64,000 nucleotides of DNA from Bin87 sp965208015 (GTDB lineage: Bacteria; Chloroflexota; Dehalococcoidia; Lucifugimonadales; UBA3495). The notes under the pieces are model-generated. The model did no database searches and was not told where the DNA came from. It worked only from the letters and a program-made list of their open reading frames with translations. Position numbers and translations under genes: made by a program. Positions 18,296-27,541 of the stretch are shown in pieces (position 1 is the first letter of the stretch; each line of letters begins with the position of its first letter). The stretch spans positions 1,054,001 to 1,118,000 of the forward strand of contig OZ242308.1 of NCBI GenBank assembly GCA_965208015.1. The letters run 5' to 3'.

Positions 18296-20491
18296 ATGGA
18301 CCGCGGACCAACTATTTTCCGACCCATAGCTTTTGTTTTAGCCGCCATCCTGTTGGCAGGAGCCATTTTGAGTTGCGGAAGCGACCCGGAACCTGGCCCC
18401 ACGCCGCACGTCCAGGCGACCATAGACGCGGCAGTCAAGGCGGCGACGCCGACGGAGGCTCCTACGATTAAACCGACTGCGACTGTTGCGGCGACGATTA
18501 CCGCCAGCCAACCCGGGCCTGAGACAGAGGGTTCGACGGGCCCGGTCTTCTGGGAACTGGACAGCGCCTCCACGGGACGGGACTTCGCCGCTCTGCTCAC
18601 CTCCGACGAAACCGCGTGCCTGGAGATCCGGCTGGGCGAGGACTATCAGATATTCCTGGATGCTCCTCTTACCGGCGGCGCAGGCAACCTGTTGGCGGGC
18701 GATGACGGCGCCTTGGCCCCGCTCGAGAGCTGTCTTTCGGGAAACCGCCTGGCGTCTGTGAGGGTCTCAATGCTGTCGATAGCCGCCGGCGGCTTCAGCG
18801 TCGAAACCCAGCATTGCATAATTGAACTCCTGGAGACAGACCCTGCACTGACCCAAGCATTTGCCCAGCCGGGTGATGTGGCGAGCGGACCGACGGCGCT
18901 GCGGCTTATATCGTGTCTGACGACCCAGGAGGCTGCCAAGCTGACTCCAGCCGGTGAAGGCCCGGCTCCCAACCCTGACGAAATCGCGTGCCTGATAGGT
19001 GAGTTGGAAGGGACGCCATCGGGCGAGCGCATCATCGCCGTCCTCTCGGGAGCGGACGCGACGGGAGAAGGTCTGACGATGGAAGAGAGCGCGGCGCTGG
19101 GCGAGGCGGTAAGGGCGTGCGACATCGAGACCGGGTTCGGCTTTCCCGCATCTACAGTCGCCGATAGCCGCCGGCTGCCGCCGGAATATCTGCGCCCGGT
19201 GGAACTGGGCAATCCGCGGCAGTTCTTCGCTGAACTTTCACTCGGGGAACGCTCCTGCCTGGGCGACAAGGGCATGGGACCCCGCGAGTTTGGGATGCTG
19301 TCGGACCCGCCGCCCGGAGGCTCTCCGGAGGTCACGGTAGGCATCGTCAACTGCCTCCAGGACGATACGGTGCTGCGGCTGTTCCTGACCCAACTGGTCG
19401 GGCAGGTGGAGCCCTTCGAGATGGAAACCGCCGCGTGCATTCGTCAGGGATTCGTACCCCTGGACCTGCGGGCGCTGCTGGCGCCCTCAGTTGCCGGACA
19501 GGCTCCCGCCAACTCCCTGGCCCTGAGCATGGCTGCCCTGGGCGTTTCCGTGGCCTGCCTGAACGACGCCGAATGGGAGAACTACGCGCCGCGATTGGGG
19601 ATGACCCCTGGGGATCGTGCCGGGTTCGTCTGCCTGTTGGAAGCGCTGGGCGGACCGGCGGAACTGGTGGCGGCCATGCAGAGCGCCAGCCTGGGGGAGA
19701 CTCCGGCGGAACTCATCCGGGCCAGCCAAGTTTGCGGGCTAGAGGACTCGGGTCCGACGGGCCAGGGAGGCGCCGGCCAATCAGGGGAAGGCCAACGGGT
19801 CATCATAGACCCGGGCCCCGGCACGACGCACATAGACCCGTATTTGTGGGGTCTGCTGCAAAGGCAGGCTGAGGGGCTTCCCGTACCGGACAGGATAACC
19901 GTCTCCATCGGTTCCTACACCGAATTTGACATCAACCCGAGCCTTGAGGAATTCATCGCGTCCCTGGGCGGAGAGCAAGTGGCGCCCCACACGTGGGGCC
20001 TGCCCACCCGCCGGGTGTTGGCGGTGGTGCAACGGCCCGACGTGTTTGAGGTGGAGATAGAGCCGGCGCCCGTTTCGGAGGAACCGTTCATCAATACCCG
20101 ACCCTACGACTCGCTGCGCTTGGTGGTTGCGGCATTTGCCTACGGCGTTCCCGCCGAGAGCGCCGCGCAGTACGCCATGATCATCAAGGATGATAGCGTG
20201 GTGGTGGGCATGAACGCTCCCGACGCCGGCACCATCTCTTCCATCCGCGCCTGGCTGAAGGAAAAGAACGTTTACGCACTGCCCGCTTCCGAGACGGGCG
20301 GGGCTGCTCCCAACCACCTGGCCGTGTTGGTACCGGTCAGGTACATCAAGGAGTTGGGGGATGCCTTTCCCGAGGTCCACCTTTCGTCGGCCACGCACCG
20401 CGGCCAGGGATTGACCCTATCCCGGGCGTACTGGCCGCAGGAGACTAGGGACCTGGAAGATGAAATCGTGGCCCAATATTTGCCGGACTGA
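18296..20491 (+). CDS. Large secreted lipoprotein with Cys-containing internal repeats
   Basis: The protein has 731 residues. A signal peptide ends in the lipobox LAGAILSC, with acylated Cys27, followed by a Thr/Pro-rich linker (PTEAPTIKPTATVA). Residues about 85-480 consist of degenerate helical repeats, each with Cys residues in contexts such as ETACLEIRLG, SCLTTQEAAKL, RSCLGDKGMG and AACIRQGF. The C-terminal 230 residues form a separate alpha/beta domain (DRITVSIGSYTEFDINPSLE, then VPVRYIKELGDAFPEV). A GAGG ribosome site precedes the ATG. It is probably an outer-surface protein. The family was not recognised. Confidence 0.7.
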   Translation: MDRGPTIFRPIAFVLAAILLAGAILSCGSDPEPGPTPHVQATIDAAVKAATPTEAPTIKPTATVAATITASQPGPETEGSTGPVFWELDSASTGRDFAALLTSDETACLEIRLGEDYQIFLDAPLTGGAGNLLAGDDGALAPLESCLSGNRLASVRVSMLSIAAGGFSVETQHCIIELLETDPALTQAFAQPGDVASGPTALRLISCLTTQEAAKLTPAGEGPAPNPDEIACLIGELEGTPSGERIIAVLSGADATGEGLTMEESAALGEAVRACDIETGFGFPASTVADSRRLPPEYLRPVELGNPRQFFAELSLGERSCLGDKGMGPREFGMLSDPPPGGSPEVTVGIVNCLQDDTVLRLFLTQLVGQVEPFEMETAACIRQGFVPLDLRALLAPSVAGQAPANSLALSMAALGVSVACLNDAEWENYAPRLGMTPGDRAGFVCLLEALGGPAELVAAMQSASLGETPAELIRASQVCGLEDSGPTGQGGAGQSGEGQRVIIDPGPGTTHIDPYLWGLLQRQAEGLPVPDRITVSIGSYTEFDINPSLEEFIASLGGEQVAPHTWGLPTRRVLAVVQRPDVFEVEIEPAPVSEEPFINTRPYDSLRLVVAAFAYGVPAESAAQYAMIIKDDSVVVGMNAPDAGTISSIRAWLKEKNVYALPASETGGAAPNHLAVLVPVRYIKELGDAFPEVHLSSATHRGQGLTLSRAYWPQETRDLEDEIVAQYLPD

Positions 20492-20822
20492 TGGCCTGGT
20501 GGAGGTGGTACGCGAAGAATGAGCGGGCGTTCGCCCACTGTCGAGGATTCGACTATGCTTTCCGTAGGGAATCGGGCCGCTGCGGGAAACAAGTCCAAAG
20601 TCTGCGAGGTATCAAACCTACGGCGGGCGCCGGCAACCCTGATTGTTCAAACTCGCCGGTTCTCGCCGGCAGGCTCTTCCCGCACGTCAGGGCAATTTCA
20701 GCGTCCGTTCGTAGCCCCGCCAAGCGAGGAGCGCAGCCACGTTCCGACCTCGTCTCCAAGACCGGTGCCCGTCTCTACTGGCGGGGCTGCCCCGCAGCGC
20801 TCGCCGTGGGCAAACGTGAGTC
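20492..20822. other. Intergenic region with an inverted repeat between convergent genes
   Basis: About 330 bases between the lipoprotein gene and the convergent GLUG gene. It contains the 10-bp inverted repeat AGCCCCGCCA (20713-20722) / TGGCGGGGCT (20779-20788), plus the small palindrome GCGGGGCTGCCCCGC directly at the right arm. These could fold in RNA of either strand and may end transcription, although there is no T-run. No gene is supported. Confidence 0.35.
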
Positions 20823-23816
20823 TCAGGTAGCGCGGTTCCAGCCCGCAGGCTTCCGATGTATCACCACCAACCGAGAGAAATTTCGGTGATGGGAAAATAG
20901 CTTCCCCAAACCAAATCGGTCACAACGTAGTAAACCAGCGATGCAGCGGCCGTTAGCATCAAACATGCAATCCAAGCCGCGAACCCGCCACGATCCGTTA
21001 GTTCGGTCCACAAGTAGTACCCGGCCCAGATCAAAACCCAGATTGCCAGATAGCCGGCGTATATGATCCAGTCCACGACCATCAGGCCCGCCGCACAAAC
21101 TCACTGTGCCGAACTGCGAGGCATCCAGAATATTCGGTCTGTGGTTGGACTCGGCGCAGTCGTATTTGGCGACGTGAGCGTCTTCACGGTTGCCCGCCCT
21201 CTGGTCGGCAACGCTCAGCCCGCCGTACTTCAGGGCTGGATATTCATTCGAAGCGCCGAACTCCCAGAGGTCGTTGTTATTCACGTTCCAGTTGGCGTAG
21301 ATCCCCGTGTAGGCCGTGGGCTCCTGCAACTCAGCGGTTGTCTTGCCCAGGCCGCCGTCGCTGCGCTGATTGCCGCTGGCGTCGACGTCCCAGTAGCTGT
21401 ACGACACCGAACCGGAGTTGACGCCAACGAGCCCACCGACGAGATCGGCGCCCGATGCCCGCCCAGTGGAGTAGCTGGAGTGAATCAGGTTCGCGCTGAA
21501 GCCGGCCAAGCCGCCCACGGAGGTGATGCCTGAGACATCGCCGGTAGCGTAGCTGGAGTAAATGGACCCATTGTTATGTCCGACCAGGCCGCCCGCATTG
21601 TCTTCGTGGCTGACCACCTCGCCGGTGGCGTAGCTGGCGGAGACGTAGCCTCTATTCAACCCAACCAGACCGCCGACGTTGTCGTCGTCGCCAACCACCC
21701 TGCCGGTGGCGTAGCTGGCGCTAACGGAGCTTTCGTTCAGCCCGACCAGGCCGCCGACGTTGTTGTTCTCGCGGCCGGTCACGCTGCCGGTGGCGTAGCT
21801 GTTGTTGATCTCGCCATACACAACAGCCCAGGTCGGGACGTCTTCCCCCCGGTCGGAATCGAATTTACCGACCAGGCCGCCGAGGTTATCGCCGTAGCTG
21901 TAACCGGTAACGGCGCCGGTCGCGTGGCTGTTGCTGATGTTGCCGGGAGCGCCGCGCCCGAGGAGGCCTCCGATGTTGTCGCCGTCGCCGCGCACCTCTC
22001 CCGTGGCGTAGCTGTCGCTGATGGAACCGGGGTGGGGGTAGGTGTGCCGGGCGTAGGAGATATTGATCGCTTCCCCGAGCCGGCCGGCGGCGCTGCCACG
22101 GCCGGACGTATTGTTGGCGTTCGGACTGCCGCCGGCTCCCCAGCCGCTCCCGACCAGGCCACCGACCTCGCTCCCGCCGCTCACCCCGACGGTGGAGTAG
22201 CTCTTGCGAACGCTGCCACTATAAGGGACAGAGCCGACCAGCCCGCCGACGCTCCTCTGGCCGGACACGCCGCCCGGGGAGTCCATGTAGTCAACGACGT
22301 AGCTTCCTTCGACCACGGAGCCATGGCCGAGCAAACCTCCGACGGACGACGTGCCGCCCACGAAAGCCTCGGCGCAACTGCCACGAATTGTGCCGCCTTC
22401 ACCAACCAACCCGCCAACGTTGTTCCGGCCCAGAACCATGCCGGCGACGTAGCTGCGCCGGACGCGGGAGCCTTTCCCCACCAGGCCGCCGACGTTATCC
22501 ATGCCAACTACTATGATCGAGACCAGGCCGACGTGGCGTATCTCTACGGACCGCGCGCCGGGCGGATCGTTGCTGCCGAAAAGCCCGATGTCGCTGCTCT
22601 GGGGCCGAGAGACATGCAGGTGGGATATGGTGTGGCCGCCGCCGTCAAAATCGGCGGCGAATGGATTTGACCCGTCGCCGATGGGCAGCCAGCCGGCGCC
22701 GTCGTTCCAGAAAGGGTCTTCGGAGTCATGCTCTCCGTTGTGGTTGGCGTCGAAGTCAAGGTCGGCCACCAGTTCGTAGCCGGTGCAGCCGTCCTCTGGA
22801 CAGCCCATTCCGGGATTGGCGTCGGGGAAGGCAGCGTCGTAGAGCTGCCGGTCGGTAGGAGTTCCGGCCCCCTGGAGATCGTAACGAATGGCGTCCAGTT
22901 GTTGCAGATTGGCGACTTCGATGAGTCCGTCGTCGTCGCCGTCGTAATCGCCCGGCGCGCCTTTAGGCGGTCTCTCCGGCACCACGGCGGCCGGGAAGCC
23001 GAGAACCGGGCAAACGGTCGCCGTGGCCGGCTCCGGGAGCGCCGAACCCTGGGGTTCAGGCTCAGGCGCGCGAACTCGCCACTGGTCGGCCCATTGGGGT
23101 ATTCCTCCGAGAGAATCCTTGACGGCGACGTTGAATGCGTACCGGACGCCGGGAGTCAATCGGGGCACGGTGTGGGCGGCTTGCCCGTAATTGCGCACCT
23201 CGACGAAGTTGAAGACTTCCCGCCAGTCGCGGCCTTCCGCAACGGCCGCGTCGTAGTCCGCAAAGGCGATCCATCCAATCTGGTAATAGGCGTCCGAGCT
23301 GGGATCCAGGGGAACCTCGATGGCAATGGAGCCGATGTCGGATTCCCCGGAGGGATCGTGCGAGAGATGTATCTCGTCATGGCCACTGGGTTCGGCCCAC
23401 CGGGGAACGGCGTGGCGTGAGGAGATGGTTCCCATGGTGAAAAGATAGAAGGTTCCGGGAGTGAGCCGCGTGACGGTGTGCGAGGACTGCCCTTGATTGA
23501 CTACGTTGACGTAGGTGTAAGTTTCCCGCCAGTATCGGCCTTCGTCGATGGCCGCGCTGAAATCGGGCGCGGCGGACCACCCAATGCGATAAAACGCGGC
23601 TTCGGGAACGGGGTCCCAGGAAATGACGGCTTCGCCGAGTACGGAGCCCCTGGCAACGGACACGTTGGTTGGCGCGGGCAAGGCCGGTTGCGCCCAGACT
23701 TCGGACGATTCCCGCAACGGTTCGGACCAACCCGCAATCACCAGCGCCGATGCGGCCAACGCCGGAATTGCGTGTTTCATTATGCGTGCGATCAGGTTGC
23801 TCATTGCGCCCTCCAC
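20823..23816 (-). CDS. Secreted GLUG-repeat protein with Fn3-like domains
   Basis: The frame encodes 997 residues. It starts at 23816 (alternative ATG at 23804) with a signal peptide (IPALAASALVIAGW). Two Fn3-like domains at about 45-140 and 150-250 (APTNVSVARGS and VTRLTPGTFYLF types) are followed by an Asp-rich calcium-type motif (GDYDGDDDGLIEVANLQQLD). Then come at least ten GLUG repeats of the form NVGGLVG and SYATGxV, spanning about 420-840. GLUG proteins are extracellular and adhesion-related. The last 100 or so residues have no GLUG character and overlap another frame that encodes a membrane protein, so the true C-terminus is probably near 21100 or was altered by a frameshift. Confidence 0.8.
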   Translation of the reverse strand: MEGAMSNLIARIMKHAIPALAASALVIAGWSEPLRESSEVWAQPALPAPTNVSVARGSVLGEAVISWDPVPEAAFYRIGWSAAPDFSAAIDEGRYWRETYTYVNVVNQGQSSHTVTRLTPGTFYLFTMGTISSRHAVPRWAEPSGHDEIHLSHDPSGESDIGSIAIEVPLDPSSDAYYQIGWIAFADYDAAVAEGRDWREVFNFVEVRNYGQAAHTVPRLTPGVRYAFNVAVKDSLGGIPQWADQWRVRAPEPEPQGSALPEPATATVCPVLGFPAAVVPERPPKGAPGDYDGDDDGLIEVANLQQLDAIRYDLQGAGTPTDRQLYDAAFPDANPGMGCPEDGCTGYELVADLDFDANHNGEHDSEDPFWNDGAGWLPIGDGSNPFAADFDGGGHTISHLHVSRPQSSDIGLFGSNDPPGARSVEIRHVGLVSIIVVGMDNVGGLVGKGSRVRRSYVAGMVLGRNNVGGLVGEGGTIRGSCAEAFVGGTSSVGGLLGHGSVVEGSYVVDYMDSPGGVSGQRSVGGLVGSVPYSGSVRKSYSTVGVSGGSEVGGLVGSGWGAGGSPNANNTSGRGSAAGRLGEAINISYARHTYPHPGSISDSYATGEVRGDGDNIGGLLGRGAPGNISNSHATGAVTGYSYGDNLGGLVGKFDSDRGEDVPTWAVVYGEINNSYATGSVTGRENNNVGGLVGLNESSVSASYATGRVVGDDDNVGGLVGLNRGYVSASYATGEVVSHEDNAGGLVGHNNGSIYSSYATGDVSGITSVGGLAGFSANLIHSSYSTGRASGADLVGGLVGVNSGSVSYSYWDVDASGNQRSDGGLGKTTAELQEPTAYTGIYANWNVNNNDLWEFGASNEYPALKYGGLSVADQRAGNREDAHVAKYDCAESNHRPNILDASQFGTVSLCGGPDGRGLDHIRRLSGNLGFDLGRVLLVDRTNGSWRVRGLDCMFDANGRCIAGLLRCDRFGLGKLFSHHRNFSRLVVIHRKPAGWNRAT
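20861..21082 (-). CDS. Small membrane protein overlapping the GLUG gene tail
   Basis: Seventy-three codons in a different minus-strand frame from the GLUG gene encode two hydrophobic segments (WIIYAGYLAIWVLIWAGYYL and IACLMLTAAASLVYYVV). The periodic hydrophobicity and tryptophan content are hard to explain as a shadow of the very Arg-rich overlapping frame, so this is more likely the real coding frame here. Either it is a separate small gene starting at 21082 (weak ribosome site) or it is a C-terminal anchor of the GLUG protein displaced by a frameshift. Confidence 0.5.
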   Translation of the reverse strand: MVVDWIIYAGYLAIWVLIWAGYYLWTELTDRGGFAAWIACLMLTAAASLVYYVVTDLVWGSYFPITEISLGWW

Positions 23817-24168
23817 AGCTCGCGGCCATTATGCCACGACGCTGCCGCGATCACTCCAGACGGATGCGACCTCGCCAAGGCTTTTCGAAGTCGCAACCCG
23901 GGCTATCCCGTGGCTCGGAGGAACTCTTTGCGCCGACGCTGACGCGCCAGACTGCAATCGCCCGGTGGTTGCGTCGCCAGTGGTTGGGCTGTAAGGAGAA
24001 TTGGAGGGGATTGCAGAATACAATCAGAGGATCTTTTGAACTTGAATCAGGCTGGTTTGGCTGGACCGCAAGGAATTTTTGCGAACGATTTGTTTGACGC
24101 TCGATGGCAACAAGATTGCACTGATTGTACTGTAGTCATTGCACTTCTGATGCAAGACGAGCCATCAG
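23817..24168. other. Intergenic region upstream of two divergent genes
   Basis: About 350 bases without a supported gene. It contains an 8-bp direct repeat ATTGCACT at 24115-24122 and 24138-24145, just upstream of the truncated helix-turn-helix copy. This could be a small protein-binding site, but two copies are weak evidence. Confidence 0.3.
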
Positions 24169-24420
24169 ATGGAGGATGAGCCAGTCTCTCCGGGTGGCGA
24201 CGTTGGCGCTTCCAGCCAGGCCGAACCCTCCGTATCGGACGACTTCCTGCCGGACCAGCCGGGCGCTCTGGTGGACGGCAGGGGCCGGGTGCCGGCCGCC
24301 CAGGTCCTGGGGGCGAACTACCGCACCTTGGCCAGTTGCTGCGACACCCGGCAGGTGCCCCGACGGACGCGACGCGCGCTGGCGGACTTCAAGAATACGG
24401 GCAGAGTGAGCCGGGGTTAG
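24169..24420 (+). pseudogene. Truncated paralogue of the helix-turn-helix/coiled-coil protein
   Basis: Eighty-three codons carry GRGRVPAAQVLGANYRTLAS and CCDTRQVPRRTRRALADF, nearly identical to residues about 35-75 of the protein at 4880-5776, with strong DNA-level similarity as well. A TAG at 24418-24420 ends the frame where the paralogue has its acidic linker and coiled coil. The following codons (LEDVGEGHDPED) still resemble that linker. The coiled coil and Arg-rich tail are missing, so this is a decayed copy, or less likely a domain kept as a short repressor. Confidence 0.65.
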
Positions 24421-24607
24421 CTGGAGGATGTGGGCGAAGGCCACGACCCGGAGGATTGAAGTGACGTTATCCTGGCCGGGCGAGCGGAGGAGTTGAATGA
24501 TTCGACGGGCCCGCCCAGTGGCGTAGGTGGTACGTTGCTCGTTACGATTGCGCCGGGATGGTGATATGCTGGACGGCAAATGATGCCCGGGTGGTGTAGC
24601 CACGATA

Positions 24608-27532
24608 ATGACAAAACAATTTCTCTTGCTGGGTACGGTAATGGTTCTAATGGCGGCGGTTTTCGGGCTGATTACCGTGGCCCACGCCGGAACGACGCTC
24701 CCGGAGAAGTCTCCGACATTTCAAAACCAGGTGCAACCCACGGTGGAACCAACGGCGCAGCCATCGGCAACGCCGCACCCCGACGTGGACATCGCGCAAT
24801 TGGACGATCCGATACCCGAAGGCATCCCCGCGGACTCCCTGCAAGGGGCGCAGGACAACAACGGGCCGAAGTTTGGTGACCGAATTGAACCTGATCCCGA
24901 ACCCTGGGGTCCGGACGTACCATTGCCGGAAGGCGTTTCCGACCCGGACGCGCCGGCGCCGGACGCCGTTAGCGACAGCGCCACGACCCTAACGCCCCCG
25001 CCTGCGCCCACTGGGCTGAGGGAGGTGACGGACAGCTACAACAGCGTTCGCATCGGCTGGAGCCACCGGGACGGAGTGGCAGAGTACTACATCGCGTACA
25101 AGAAAAGCGGCTCCAGCGGCTGGAGTTACAAGCGCTACCGGTATCCCGGCAGCGCCTATTCGGTGGGTTCATTGTCCTGCGCCACGGGTTACACCTTCAG
25201 CGTCAGGGCGAAGGGTGACGGTAAAACCTACTCGGCCCAGTGGAGCAACTGGTCGTCGTTCCTCTCGGCCACCTCGGGATTGTGTCGAGTGGCCGCGCCT
25301 TCGGGCCTGCGGGCCACCAATGTCACCGGAACCGGCGTGAGCCTGCGCTGGAACGCGGTGACCGGCGCGACCCGGTACCGCGTCCAATACCGGGAGAAGA
25401 ACGTCGATACCTACTGGCGTCACGGACAGTACGCCGGAACCGGCGCCTACACCACGCTGGGATCCCTCAGCTGCGGGAAGACCTACCAGTTCGTGGTTGA
25501 CGCCCAGGGCGACGGCGCCAGTTACTCGAGGTCCTTCGGTCCGGACTCGAACGTCGCGGAAGCGAAAACGGTTTCATGCACGCCGGTGACCGTGTTGCCG
25601 CCGCCCACCGGGCTCACCGTCACCGCCAGAACGTGCAACAGCGTCAGTCTGGACTGGAACGACGTGCCGGACTGGTCTTCGTATAAGATCGAGTACCGGA
25701 AGGGAACCTCCGGGACCTGGCGGCACAACACCTATGTCTATAACGGTTCTGCATACAGAGTTTCCCGGCTGGCGGCGGATACGCCCTACCAGTTTCGGGT
25801 GCGGGTGCGCGGCGACGGCAAATCCCATTCGTTGACCTACAGCGGGCCGTCCAACACCGCCACGGGAACCACCCAATGCACGACGCCCACACGCCCACCG
25901 ACATCAACACCCCACCCGACGTCGACGCCTCGACCCACCGCCACACCGCGTCCGACATCGACGCCCCGGCCAACGCGGGCGGTGTCTGCGCCCGCCAACC
26001 TCGTGGCGAAGTCACCCACCAAGGACAGCGTGACCTTGAATTGGCGGCCGCCGTCTGGAGCCGCGCTGCAAAGGATCGAGTACGGAAAGACCGGCACGGA
26101 TTCCAAAACATGGAACTCCAAGACCATCATCTACTCAGGGACAACCGGCGTCGGGATAGTGAGCGGCTTGAGCTGCGGCACTGCATACGATTTTCAAGTG
26201 CGGGCCTATGGCGATGGAAAGACCCGCGCAAAGGGGTGGGGCGACGCGTCCGTCCCGGTGTCGCGGCAAACCGACCTGTGCGAGCCTCCGAAGATGAATG
26301 CAGCAACGTATAAATTCTTCATACCAAAGGACGTTACAGACGGGGCTTTTGTAGGAAGAGTAAATGCCACCGACCCTGACCCTGGCGATGTCATAACCTA
26401 CGCCATAGGACCTGGCAAGTTCAAGATTGATTCGGAAACTGGCGTAATCAGAGTAGATGGGAGCCTTTCTCAAGGAGCGGCTACCGTGTCTGTTACGGCC
26501 CGTGACCGACAAGGTCATGTCGCGACCGCAGTGGTAACAATCAACGTTGTCTCACCGATTAATTTTTACCGCAGTCTAGCTTCATGGCAGGTATTCGATC
26601 ACATCCCTTATGATGACAATCCCGATGACAATATTCCTCCCATCGTGATGCTACTGGACTGGATTATCCCTGAAGGTAAAAGGATAGACGGCCACCAGTA
26701 TCGGCTGAGGGTCAAGAACACCCCCGGTTGGGAAATTGCTCGCATGTGCAACTGGAATTCATCTACGCCTACCGAGACCATCTGGGCAGACCCTGCCTCC
26801 ATCTCTCTTTGGTTGTCGGGATGCAAACAAGGAACCGGGAGAGGGGAATTGGTTTTGGAAAGCCGCTCAGGGGAGAACCTCTCAATTAGCTCTACGACTA
26901 CTCTGGCGACAATTCCAAAGGCATTCCACCGGCCAGGCAAGAAAGTTAACTACAAGCTGGACACGTCGCTGCTGAAAGAACAACCGCCCAAGGATTTTAG
27001 TGAAGCCTACAAAGATAAATTGAATACGGCAAAGGAATTCGAGGTCGGAGTGCGGTCTGGAGATAACGGTTGGGAATTTCACCAAGAGAGGAAGTACGGA
27101 AAGGAGTACTTCGCTTTCGAGGAAGCGGACAGTTCTCAAAACGTAACAATTAAAGGGTTTTGGAATGCTGATGGGGGTAGTGATGTGAAAGCCCCACTCT
27201 GTGGAAGAGTACCCGTGTGCTCAGCAGGGGCTGTTGCTTGCGTCTGTAATGTTTATCGGGACGATGGAACTCTGGGACATTCGGATATGTGGTTTGAATT
27301 TCCTCCAGTGGGCGCCAGTGGCGCTCCCCTCAAGTGGACCTACATTTCCGACCTGGCTAGAAATGATCCCGATAACTACATCTATCTGCCGATGGTGGCG
27401 ATGCACGAGTTCGGACACACCGCAGGGCTGAGTCACCCGAGGCGCGGTGTGAATTCATTAATGGCTTACGGGCAAATGCACACGGAACCCACCGACTACG
27501 ACCTGGAAGGTATCAAGCACCTATACGAGTGA
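24608..27532 (+). CDS. Secreted multi-Fn3 protein with cadherin-like domain and C-terminal metzincin protease
   Basis: The protein has 974 residues. It has a signal peptide (LLLGTVMVLMAAVFGLITVA), an acidic Pro-rich linker, and three Fn3 domains at about 130-430 with the recurring core YKI/YRV-x-YR. A Thr/Pro repeat linker (PTSTPRPTATPRPT) and a fourth Fn3 at about 455-560 follow. A cadherin-like domain (ATDPDPGDVITYAIG) comes next. The C-terminus is a zinc protease with H933-E934-x2-H937-x5-H943 (HEFGHTAGLSH) and a Met-turn at Met952 (SLMAYG), the metzincin/matrixin signature. All zinc ligands are present. It is likely secreted and processes extracellular protein. An adjacent lipoprotein gene follows after 9 bases. 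Confidence 0.88.
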   Translation: MTKQFLLLGTVMVLMAAVFGLITVAHAGTTLPEKSPTFQNQVQPTVEPTAQPSATPHPDVDIAQLDDPIPEGIPADSLQGAQDNNGPKFGDRIEPDPEPWGPDVPLPEGVSDPDAPAPDAVSDSATTLTPPPAPTGLREVTDSYNSVRIGWSHRDGVAEYYIAYKKSGSSGWSYKRYRYPGSAYSVGSLSCATGYTFSVRAKGDGKTYSAQWSNWSSFLSATSGLCRVAAPSGLRATNVTGTGVSLRWNAVTGATRYRVQYREKNVDTYWRHGQYAGTGAYTTLGSLSCGKTYQFVVDAQGDGASYSRSFGPDSNVAEAKTVSCTPVTVLPPPTGLTVTARTCNSVSLDWNDVPDWSSYKIEYRKGTSGTWRHNTYVYNGSAYRVSRLAADTPYQFRVRVRGDGKSHSLTYSGPSNTATGTTQCTTPTRPPTSTPHPTSTPRPTATPRPTSTPRPTRAVSAPANLVAKSPTKDSVTLNWRPPSGAALQRIEYGKTGTDSKTWNSKTIIYSGTTGVGIVSGLSCGTAYDFQVRAYGDGKTRAKGWGDASVPVSRQTDLCEPPKMNAATYKFFIPKDVTDGAFVGRVNATDPDPGDVITYAIGPGKFKIDSETGVIRVDGSLSQGAATVSVTARDRQGHVATAVVTINVVSPINFYRSLASWQVFDHIPYDDNPDDNIPPIVMLLDWIIPEGKRIDGHQYRLRVKNTPGWEIARMCNWNSSTPTETIWADPASISLWLSGCKQGTGRGELVLESRSGENLSISSTTTLATIPKAFHRPGKKVNYKLDTSLLKEQPPKDFSEAYKDKLNTAKEFEVGVRSGDNGWEFHQERKYGKEYFAFEEADSSQNVTIKGFWNADGGSDVKAPLCGRVPVCSAGAVACVCNVYRDDGTLGHSDMWFEFPPVGASGAPLKWTYISDLARNDPDNYIYLPMVAMHEFGHTAGLSHPRRGVNSLMAYGQMHTEPTDYDLEGIKHLYE

Positions 27533-27541
27533 GGTTGATAC

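Noticed and set aside
21576..22670. 364-codon plus-strand frame with repeated Ala/Val/Asp units
   Set aside because: It is antisense to the GLUG repeats, and its own repeat pattern follows from them.
25876..26000. Short DNA repeats that could suggest a CRISPR-like array
   Set aside because: They encode the Thr/Pro linker of the Fn3 protein and have no spacer pattern. No CRISPR array or cas gene is seen in the window.
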